Part shown: piece by piece, positions 7,313 through 12,329 of the stretch
How positions within the stretch are numbered: position 1 is the first letter of the stretch
Layout of the letters: every line of letters begins with the position of its first letter
NCBI GenBank assembly: GCA_905182825.1
Contig: CAJJDJ010000115.1
Coordinates: forward strand, 1-12,329
Direction: 5' to 3'
Length of the DNA stretch: 12,329 bases
Source of the DNA: Thiotrichaceae bacterium UBA7359
GTDB taxonomy: Bacteria > Pseudomonadota > Gammaproteobacteria > Eutrophobiales > Eutrophobiaceae
The notes under the pieces: generated by a model
Told to the model about the DNA's origin: nothing
Databases searched by the model: none
The model's input: only the letters and a program-made list of their open reading frames with translations
Program-made: the position numbers and the translations under genes

Positions 7313-8053
7313 CTGCTTTTTACATTGCGTAGAACTACCGGGAACCGCTACAAATTTTTTTTACTAATGTCGGCACCATATAGATTTCTGGCAAGAAAGA
7401 CTATCTTTTTAGCTAATTATCTGCAAAAGAATCAATTATTAAGCTATTAGAGCCCATTAATTACTAAAATCCTCCTATATTCTGGTTAATTAGCAGTTTT
7501 ATTCTAGAGAGGTAGGTTTAACTATATGAGCATTTGTCATAAAAATGGCACGTTTTTCTAGTGGTTTAAGTGTTGAAAAACGATCTGAGTACTCTTTAGT
7601 AACGCCGAATTTTAGTTTATGCTGGTTTTTTTTACATCTTAAGTTAGTGTCGATATTCGTCATGTGCGAAGTCAAAAATCGACTGGTCGGTAGTCTGTTT
7701 ATTGAGTTGTTTTATATGGTTAAGTCAAAATCTTATTTATGATGAACCATTAACGCTAAATTTCGCAAGCATATACCTATCATTTTTTCGCAGGGATATC
7801 GCGAAGAATTATTGCCAATAACAAGAATCATACTAATAAGAAAATTTATTATTGTTGCTATAACTGAGCCTGGAACAAGTAGTATTGATTCGAGATTTCA
7901 CTAAATTTATTAAGAAACATTATCCGTTAATATTACAACTATGAGCTTCAAGGTTTATAATTTCGTAATGTTTAGTTATTTGAATTCAAGAAAGAGCAAT
8001 ACAAAGAGTTATATTTTTTTTATTTCTATGAATATAATTAGTTCAACGGTTGA
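7313..8053. other. Long intergenic stretch with no supported gene
   Basis: About 740 bp between the cold-shock leader and the cytidylyltransferase stop codon holds no frame that I can support. The longest open stretch is a 65-codon plus-strand frame (7545-7742) that resembles nothing I know. The cold-shock promoter should lie in its left part, but I could not settle on hexamers. A short inverted repeat, TTCGC/GCGAA, lies near 7788-7806. The region could hold a small RNA or a decayed gene. Confidence 0.4.
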
Positions 8054-8500
8054 TTAATGAACAATAAGTTGTTTTAAAAGAGTGCTTTTATGCGGCTGAT
8101 CTTTAACATCTTGTTTGATTCTAGTGGAGGAAGTTCTGGAATTATAACCAACTTGAACAATTTTTTTCCCGTTGTTCTTTAGATAAAACTCCACATCTAT
8201 ATTATGAGGTTTATCACCCCAATCTTCTCCAATCACAAAAATATCGACATCTAAAACTATGCAAGCAGAAACATATTCAAGTTCATGATAAGGACGAACA
8301 ATATCAACACATCGTAGCGCCATTAGCATCTCCACTCGTTGTTCGAGAGGGATTACCGGCACATTAAATTTATAAGATTTCACCACACTATCAGAAGCAA
8401 CGCCGACAGCTACGATAGCACCTAGTGATTTACAACGTTCTAGTAAAGCAAGGTGCCCAACATGTAACATATCAAATGTTCCGACTGTATAAACTATCAT
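8054..8500 (-). CDS. Glycerol-3-phosphate cytidylyltransferase-like (TagD-type) nucleotidyltransferase
   Basis: This small cytidylyltransferase of 148 residues belongs to the HxGH nucleotidyltransferase superfamily and transfers CMP from CTP to a phosphorylated alcohol. It opens with VGTFDMLHVGH, giving the HVGH signature at residues 13-16. Arg55 and Arg63 follow in EQRVEMLMALRCVD, then VIGEDWGDK (89-97), and the closing signature RTSSTRI (122-128) equals the RTxxxSTT(x)I motif region of TagD. Family members make CDP-glycerol, CDP-ethanolamine or similar, and the true substrate cannot be told from these motifs. It lies 62 bp downstream of a CDP-alcohol phosphatidyltransferase gene on the same strand, so both probably act on one lipid or head-group pathway. 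The AAGGA upstream is about 14 nt from the ATG, so initiation may be weak. No terminator is visible after it. Confidence 0.85.
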   Translation of the reverse strand: MIVYTVGTFDMLHVGHLALLERCKSLGAIVAVGVASDSVVKSYKFNVPVIPLEQRVEMLMALRCVDIVRPYHELEYVSACIVLDVDIFVIGEDWGDKPHNIDVEFYLKNNGKKIVQVGYNSRTSSTRIKQDVKDQPHKSTLLKQLIVH

Positions 8501-8562
8501 TATATTATTTAATTCCTTTATAAAAATTATTTTTCGTTACTTCTGTTGAATTTCAGTACTTT

Positions 8563-9216
8563 TTATAAAAATTTACAGCCATAAAAAATAGTCATTCCAA
8601 GGGTATAAATCGCAAGAAGATAAACGTTGAGTGGATTTCCGGAAAGTTTTGGTGTTTTTATTTGAGAAACATTCAAGACAGCGAGGATCAACCCGCTAAT
8701 ATAAAGAATTATAGAAAAAGTGTCGTCACTAAATAGGCTTTCAAAAATGAATATTAAAACGAAAATTATATTATTGTTGTCTAGTGCCAGTCCTGTATAT
8801 TTCGAGTCACTAGAAAGACCAAATGTACTAAAATAACTCAGTCGTATTGCACTGGCCGCGATCATTATGAATGCGCCTGGTAAAAATAGTGGATCGAATT
8901 TTCCGAAGCTTAATAGAAGGATTGCGGGAGTGACACCATAGCTCACAATATCTATTAATATATCAAGTTGTCCGCCGAAAGCTTGGTCCGTACCTGTTCG
9001 TTTTTTCATTCTTCTTGCAATTAGACCATCCGCCCAGTCAAAAGCGACTGCCCAGATCATGCCAATCATGGCCAAGTAGTAAACGCCCAAAACACTAAAG
9101 TAAATAGCTAATATTGTAGAAGCTAATCCTGCGAGAGAGCATAAGTTAGGAAGATCATTTATGTAGGAAAGAATTGTAGGCTTTAACTCTTCAGCGATTC
9201 TACTGTTTGTAGACAT
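8563..9216 (-). CDS. CDP-alcohol phosphatidyltransferase, phosphatidylserine-synthase-like
   Basis: This is an integral inner-membrane enzyme of 217 residues that exchanges CMP of a CDP-alcohol for another alcohol. The active-site signature is present: Asp60, Asp63-Gly64, Ala67-Arg68, then Gly81, Asp85 and Asp89 in FGGQLDILID. The spacer between AR and G is 12 residues, longer than the usual 8-9. The following DIVSYGVTPAILL resembles PssA-type enzymes, suggesting CDP-diacylglycerol plus serine, but other alcohols are possible. Several hydrophobic segments flank the motif (about 25-55, 90-125, 148-182 and 198-213). I chose the ATG at 9216 because AGGA sits 7 nt before it. An upstream in-frame GTG (9291) would add 25 residues without such a site. 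It is the first gene of a likely two-gene unit with the cytidylyltransferase. Confidence 0.86.
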   Translation of the reverse strand: MSTNSRIAEELKPTILSYINDLPNLCSLAGLASTILAIYFSVLGVYYLAMIGMIWAVAFDWADGLIARRMKKRTGTDQAFGGQLDILIDIVSYGVTPAILLLSFGKFDPLFLPGAFIMIAASAIRLSYFSTFGLSSDSKYTGLALDNNNIIFVLIFIFESLFSDDTFSIILYISGLILAVLNVSQIKTPKLSGNPLNVYLLAIYTLGMTIFYGCKFL

Positions 9217-9300
9217 TGTGGTTCCTATGATGATATTGAGAAATTTGACGACGGAAAGAATGTCTATAAGGAACGAGAACTTAGCAAACACTATATGCAG

Positions 9301-9330
9301 AGAATCGGACTAAGATTCCGGTTCTTTTTT
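9301..9330 (+). terminator. Plus-strand intrinsic terminator without an obvious upstream gene
   Basis: Arms AGAATCGGA (9301-9309) and TCCGGTTCT (9317-9325) form a 9-bp stem with one T-G wobble and a 7-nt loop, followed by five T residues. The T-tract lies on the plus-strand side only. The nearest plus-strand gene upstream is ppc, more than 3 kb away, and the intervening genes run the other way. It may end a small RNA, an antisense transcript or a lost gene. Confidence 0.7.
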
Positions 9331-9697
9331 AAGCTTTTACGCTGCTGCTTTGGGTCGAGGTCATCATCATGACATAAATATCAGACTTTAGCTGTTAGTA
9401 TTTAGTGATAGTTGAAAAGTAATCGATGGTTTTTCTAATTCAGATCGTAATTTGTCTGGTGGGTAAAATCTGAGTATTGTATTTCTTTTATTTAAATTAG
9501 TCAGAACATCCTAATTAATTCACTTGAATATTGGATATAAGCTGAGTTATTTACGAATCAGTGATATTGCAATGCTAAATAACATTACATTGAATCTAAA
9601 ATGCATAAAGGCAAATGCATCCCAGATGCATTATATGAAATTAGTTATTTTGAATCTGTTATTAATCGATGCATTTTTATATGTAAGGAGTAAAGTG
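9331..9697. other. AT-rich intergenic stretch with ATGCAT cluster
   Basis: No gene is supported here. A 66-codon frame from a TTG at 9524 overlaps the promoter-like site of the next gene and has no ribosome site. The notable content is the run of ATGCAT palindromes described separately. Confidence 0.4.
9601..9674. repeat. Four ATGCAT palindromes within 74 bp
   Basis: ATGCAT occurs at 9601, 9615, 9626 and 9669. The middle pair forms a perfect hairpin, AATGCAT/ATGCATT, with 7-bp arms and a 5-nt loop (9614-9632). The last copy is about 24 bp before the -35-like hexamer of the small basic protein gene. Such clustering suggests an operator or a structured leader, but low-complexity AT-rich sequence could produce it. 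Confidence 0.5.
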
Positions 9698-9725
9698 TTG
9701 ACGAATTCATATGTTTATAGATAAA
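9698..9725 (+). promoter_or_regulatory. Candidate sigma-70 promoter of the small basic protein gene
   Basis: TTGACG (9698-9703) matches the -35 consensus in 5 of 6 positions. It is followed 16 bp later by GATAAA (9720-9725), a 4 of 6 match to the -10. Transcription would begin near 9732, leaving a leader of about 20 nt with the ribosome site TGGAGAA at 9741-9747. No other promoter in this gap is as good. Confidence 0.45.
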
Positions 9726-9753
9726 AGTTTGCCTTAATCTTGGAGAATTAACG

Positions 9754-9879
9754 ATGTCAAAAGAACGCAATAGCAGAAAAGAAGCTGTGAAAAAACCTGC
9801 ACTTTCATTGAAAGAAAAACGTGCTGCTAAAAAAGCTAAAAAAAATACTAATTCTTCTTTTATTACTCCAGATAAATAA
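9754..9879 (+). CDS. Small highly basic protein of 41 residues
   Basis: This short gene begins MSKERNSRKE and contains PALSLKEKRAAKKAKK. About a third of its residues are Lys or Arg. A strong ribosome site (TGGAG) lies about 8 bp before the ATG, and a promoter-like site lies just upstream. The composition is that of a nucleic-acid-associated or ribosome-associated peptide, but this is inference. I recall similar small Lys/Arg-rich hypothetical proteins with a KERN...KEKRAAKK pattern in gammaproteobacterial genomes but know no function. The good start signals and non-random, A-K-K-patterned central helix argue for a real gene despite its size. A weak all-AT hairpin follows at 9916-9933. Confidence 0.72.
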   Translation: MSKERNSRKEAVKKPALSLKEKRAAKKAKKNTNSSFITPDK

Positions 9880-9915
9880 TGTTGGTTAGAGGTCGGAATA
9901 TCTGAACGTTATTTT

Positions 9916-9933
9916 AAAAAATCGCTATTTTTT
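9916..9933 (+). terminator. Weak AT-only hairpin, possible terminator of the small gene
   Basis: AAAAAAT and ATTTTTT flank a CGCT loop, giving a 7-bp stem whose 3' arm is itself the T-run. It lacks any G-C pair in the stem, so its termination would be weak. It lies 37 bp after the small basic protein gene and 48 bp before the isomerase-like gene. Confidence 0.35.
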
Positions 9934-9981
9934 ATTGCTAGATGTGACTAAAAATTTTTAACGATTTACTTTGAACTCAAC

Positions 9982-10614
9982 ATGTCTAATACAATCGCTT
10001 GGTACTTTGATTTTATTTCTCCATTTGCTTACCTGCAGCAGATACGCTTACAGAAATTTTCGAGTGATATAATGATTCAATCATGCCCCATTTTATTTGC
10101 CGGTCTGTTGAATTATTGGGAACATAAGGGACCGGCCGAAATCCCATCAAAACGACTGTTTACATACCAGTATGTTGTTTGGTTGGCAAAGCAACAAGGT
10201 GTTCAGTTACGCATGCCTCCATCACATCCATTTAATCCATTGCGGCCATTGCGTTTGGCAATTGCTATGAAAAATGATATGGATGTGATCACAAAGATAT
10301 TTAAATATATCTGGCATGATGGTCTTTCTGTTGATGATGATGCCTCGTGGTATAAATTCGTTTCCTCGCTAGGTATTAATGAGCCGGGTAAGTTGATTAA
10401 TCAAAATTTGGTAAAAGGGCAATTACGAAAAAACACCAAAACAGCAATTGAGGTAGGTGTATTTGGTGTGCCAACTATTATTGCTGATGGGCATTTGTTC
10501 TGGGGCAATGATGCAACGGATATGTATCTTGATTATCAAAAAAGCTCAGATTTCTATGCTGATCCACAATTAAAATTTATTGATACAATTCCAGAGGCAG
10601 CTAGCAGGCGTTAA
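9982..10614 (+). CDS. 2-hydroxychromene-2-carboxylate isomerase family protein (DsbA-like fold)
   Basis: This 210-residue protein has the DsbA/kappa-GST thioredoxin fold used by glutathione-dependent 2-hydroxychromene-2-carboxylate isomerases of aromatic degradation. The start IAWYFDFISPFAYL (residues 5-18) matches the family's FDxxSPYAYL, with Ser13 in place of the CxxC of DsbA. The cis-proline loop GVFGVPTIIADG (159-170) with Pro164 and the following HLFWGND complete the fold. No signal peptide is seen, so it acts in the cytoplasm. No naphthalene-type pathway genes are near, so a real isomerase role is unproven and a general glutathione-dependent reaction is equally possible. No Shine-Dalgarno sequence is obvious before the ATG. 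The alpha/beta hydrolase gene follows by 56 bp, with a 9-bp AT inverted repeat between them. Confidence 0.88.
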   Translation: MSNTIAWYFDFISPFAYLQQIRLQKFSSDIMIQSCPILFAGLLNYWEHKGPAEIPSKRLFTYQYVVWLAKQQGVQLRMPPSHPFNPLRPLRLAIAMKNDMDVITKIFKYIWHDGLSVDDDASWYKFVSSLGINEPGKLINQNLVKGQLRKNTKTAIEVGVFGVPTIIADGHLFWGNDATDMYLDYQKSSDFYADPQLKFIDTIPEAASRR

Positions 10615-10619
10615 ACCAT

Positions 10620-10643
10620 TTATTAAATGACCTTATTTAATAA
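10620..10643. repeat. Perfect AT-rich inverted repeat between two genes
   Basis: TTATTAAAT (10620-10628) and ATTTAATAA (10635-10643) form 9-bp arms with a 6-nt loop. A run of A, not T, follows on the plus strand, so it does not look like a terminator for the gene to its left. It might be an operator or an mRNA hairpin that tunes the downstream hydrolase gene. Confidence 0.5.
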
Positions 10644-10670
10644 TAAAAAAAAAGATGATTAATTGCTTTT

Positions 10671-11603
10671 ATGTCAGCGGATGAACTAAGTGTTGTAAAT
10701 AAGCATCTACATAAAATTAGACGGCGTGCTTTGAATCCTCTAGGAGGCATTGAAAGTAAGCGAGCATTAGTTGATGAGTTTGCTATGGCTCACCCATCGA
10801 TTCTCAAAATAAATGCTGAATGTATTCCTGTATCATTTGAAAAGTTTCAAGGAGAGTGGGTGAGTGCTCTTACCTCTGATCCAAATAAACGAATATTGTA
10901 TCTTCATGGTGGAGGCTGGGTAGCAGGATGCGTTGAAAAATATCGCCCTCATATTGCCAGAATTGCTGCTGTCACTGGTTGTGTTGTACTAGCTATCGAT
11001 TATCGTTTGGCGCCTGAAAATCCTTTTCCAAGAGGGCTAGAGGATTGTGTGACAGCGTATAAGTGGATGCTGCAAAATGGATCTGAGTGTAGTAATCCTT
11101 CGAACTCATCTTTTGTTATGGGTGATTCTTCTGGTGGCAATCTAACATTAGCAACTTTGCTTGTATTAAAAGACAGACAGATTGATTTGCCGGACGGGGC
11201 TATCGCGCTTTCACCTGTAACAGATATGACTTGGTCTTCTCATTCAATAAAAAGAAATGTCAAATCAGATGCGGTATTGAACGCAAAATTAATGCCTATG
11301 ATTTCTTATGCTTATTTAAAGAAAAATAATAACCCGAAAATACCATATGCATCTCCATTATTTGGAGATCTACGATACTTGCCACCAATATTGTTGCAAG
11401 TTGGAAATACAGAGATTTTACTTGATGACGCTGTTAATTTTTTTGAGAAAGCACAAGCTGCTGGCGTCGATACAACCTTGGAAATTTATCCAGATATGCC
11501 GCATGTTTTTCAGGTTTTTGCACCCTATTTACCTGATGCCACTCTGGCTTTAGAGCGTATCGGTGAATTTATTAATAAACAATGTTTTAATGATATTGAT
11601 TAG
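10671..11603 (+). CDS. Alpha/beta hydrolase, hormone-sensitive-lipase type carboxylesterase
   Basis: This 310-residue enzyme fits the HSL (family IV) esterases, which hydrolyse short-chain acyl esters. The oxyanion-hole motif is LYLHGGGW (residues 77-83). Next come AIDYRLAPENPFP (108-120) and the nucleophile elbow GDSSGG (151-156) with Ser153. The acid is Asp252 or Asp253 in NTEILLDDAV, and the catalytic histidine is His278 in DMPHVFQ. No signal peptide is evident, so it is cytoplasmic. No clear ribosome site precedes the ATG; the upstream sequence is an A-rich run with AAGATGA. It may share a transcript with the isomerase-like gene 56 bp upstream, which would fit a role in breaking down an ester or aromatic compound, though nothing names a substrate. 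Confidence 0.92.
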   Translation: MSADELSVVNKHLHKIRRRALNPLGGIESKRALVDEFAMAHPSILKINAECIPVSFEKFQGEWVSALTSDPNKRILYLHGGGWVAGCVEKYRPHIARIAAVTGCVVLAIDYRLAPENPFPRGLEDCVTAYKWMLQNGSECSNPSNSSFVMGDSSGGNLTLATLLVLKDRQIDLPDGAIALSPVTDMTWSSHSIKRNVKSDAVLNAKLMPMISYAYLKKNNNPKIPYASPLFGDLRYLPPILLQVGNTEILLDDAVNFFEKAQAAGVDTTLEIYPDMPHVFQVFAPYLPDATLALERIGEFINKQCFNDID

Positions 11604-11780
11604 ATATCTACTTGAGAAATTCAATTAAGTTCGTTTCAATATTTTTATAGAAAATGTAAGAAGGGTAAGAAATCCCAGATTAGTTACTGTAATGGTAGTT
11701 TTCTCAATGCCACAAGTTCTATGCAAAGAATAGTTTGCTGAAATTTTATTGAGTATTTAGAAGTCGAGGATTTTTTGGTT

Positions 11781-11822
11781 TACAATGATATGAAATTCAA
11801 TAGATATCGATGTGATAGGAAG
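11781..11822 (+). promoter_or_regulatory. Possible -10 element and ribosome site of efpL
   Basis: TACAAT (11781-11786) is a good -10-like hexamer, but the best -35 candidate 18 bp upstream (TTAGAA) is poor. AGGAAG (11817-11822) lies 5 nt before the efpL ATG and is a convincing ribosome site. The rest of the 224-bp gap after the hydrolase shows no gene and no clear terminator. Confidence 0.35.
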
Positions 11823-11827
11823 TGATA

Positions 11828-12329
11828 ATGCCAAAAGCTAGTGAACTTAAAAGGGGAATGATTGTTGATATCGATGGTGTTCCATATAGTGTAAAAAATG
11901 TTGATGCAAAAAGTCCCACTTCTAGAGGCGCAACAACCCTTTACAAAATTCGTTTCAAGAATCTTCAGTCAGGACAAAAACTAGACGAATCGTTTAAAAG
12001 CGATGAATTACTTAAAGAAGCTGATTGTGTGCGTGTGTCGGTGCAATTTTCATATAAGGATGGTGAAAACATTATCTTTATGAATTCTGAGGACTACTCT
12101 CAATATGAAGTAAATGAAAATGATATGGAAAGCCTGATGAGTTACATTACAGAAGGTTTGGAAGGTCTCACTGCATTAATCATGGATGGTATGTTGTTAA
12201 GTATTGAATTACCTCAGTATGTTGATATGGAAATAGTTGATACCGTACCAAATATCAAAGGTGCAACTGCGGCAGGTAGAACGAAGCCTGCTATCTTGAG
12301 TACTGGAATAGAAGTACAAGTGCCGGAGT
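11828..12329 (+). CDS. efpL: Elongation factor P-like protein EfpL (YeiP), 3' end missing
   Basis: This is an EF-P paralogue that binds the ribosome between P and E sites and relieves stalling on proline-rich and related sequences. The visible 167 codons run off the right edge. E. coli YeiP has 190 residues, so about 23 are missing. The N-terminal KOW-like domain begins MPKASELKRGMIVDIDG. The tip loop reads SPTSRGATTLYK (residues 29-40), with Arg33 where EF-P would carry a modified Lys or Arg, and this loop is the hallmark of the YeiP subfamily. Later segments FMNSEDYSQYEV, LPQYVDMEIVDTVP and NIKGATAAGRTKPAILSTG match the OB domains and closing region. EfpL acts without the EpmA/B/C modification path, as known for the family. 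Confidence 0.95.
   Translation, partial: MPKASELKRGMIVDIDGVPYSVKNVDAKSPTSRGATTLYKIRFKNLQSGQKLDESFKSDELLKEADCVRVSVQFSYKDGENIIFMNSEDYSQYEVNENDMESLMSYITEGLEGLTALIMDGMLLSIELPQYVDMEIVDTVPNIKGATAAGRTKPAILSTGIEVQVPE

Noticed and set aside
7413..7475. Minus-strand GGAGGA followed by a 14-codon frame, a possible leader peptide upstream of the cold-shock gene
   Set aside because: The 12-nt spacing is long and the peptide has no recognisable pattern, so chance is more likely.
7412..7494. 8-bp inverted repeat GCTAATTA/TAATTAGC
   Set aside because: Arms are 67 bp apart and AT-rich, with no T-tract or gene association, so likely coincidental.
7545..7742. 65-codon plus-strand open frame
   Set aside because: No ribosome site at the ATG, a sequence unlike any family I know, and an AT-rich setting where short frames arise by chance.
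8563..9291. Longer phosphatidyltransferase starting at a GTG at 9291
   Set aside because: The ATG at 9216 has an AGGA site at good spacing, while the GTG has none.
9524..9724. 66-codon plus-strand frame from TTG
   Set aside because: Weak start, no ribosome site, and it overlaps the promoter-like site of the small basic protein gene.

Overview
The window reads as chromosomal DNA of an AT-rich bacterium (roughly 35-40% GC by eye), most likely a gammaproteobacterium. It carries a partial gene for the EF-P paralogue EfpL/YeiP, which is largely a gammaproteobacterial protein, and its opening block of genes belongs to the serine cycle of methylotrophs. No species is named, because nothing in the sequence fixes one.

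Region 1 (1-5964, + strand) is a serine-cycle block. It encodes the malate-CoA ligase beta and alpha subunits (mtkA, mtkB), a D-2-hydroxyacid dehydrogenase that fits hydroxypyruvate reductase (hprA), and phosphoenolpyruvate carboxylase (ppc). Hydroxypyruvate reductase yields glycerate. After steps encoded elsewhere give PEP, Ppc adds bicarbonate to make oxaloacetate. Malate is then activated by MtkAB to malyl-CoA for cleavage to glyoxylate and acetyl-CoA. The first three genes are packed (15 and 13 bp gaps). ppc stands 136 bp downstream, after a leader with palindromes and a tandem AT-rich repeat, so it may have its own promoter. Malyl-CoA lyase, serine-glyoxylate aminotransferase and glycerate kinase are not in the window.

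Region 2 (5965-8053) is sparse and very AT-rich. It holds an unrecognised minus-strand ORF of about 161 codons and a minus-strand cold-shock protein gene with a convincing intrinsic terminator and a leader that could mask its ribosome binding site. It also contains about 0.8 kb in which no gene is seen.

Region 3 (8054-9330) is a two-gene minus-strand unit: a phosphatidylserine-synthase-like CDP-alcohol phosphatidyltransferase followed by a TagD-like cytidylyltransferase. Together they suggest synthesis of a phospholipid or polar-head-group compound. A good plus-strand terminator lies just outside it, with no plus-strand gene leading into it.

Region 4 (9331-12329, + strand) holds a cluster of ATGCAT palindromes, a promoter-like site and a 41-residue very basic small protein. 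These are followed by a DsbA-fold/2-hydroxychromene-2-carboxylate isomerase-like protein, a hormone-sensitive-lipase-type alpha/beta hydrolase, and efpL, which runs off the right edge.

No rRNA, tRNA, CRISPR array, transposase or phage gene was seen. The strongest biological story is the serine-cycle block with some unusual residues. The possible novelties are the orphan ORF, the orphan terminator, the small basic protein and the cytidylyltransferase/CDP-alcohol phosphatidyltransferase pair.
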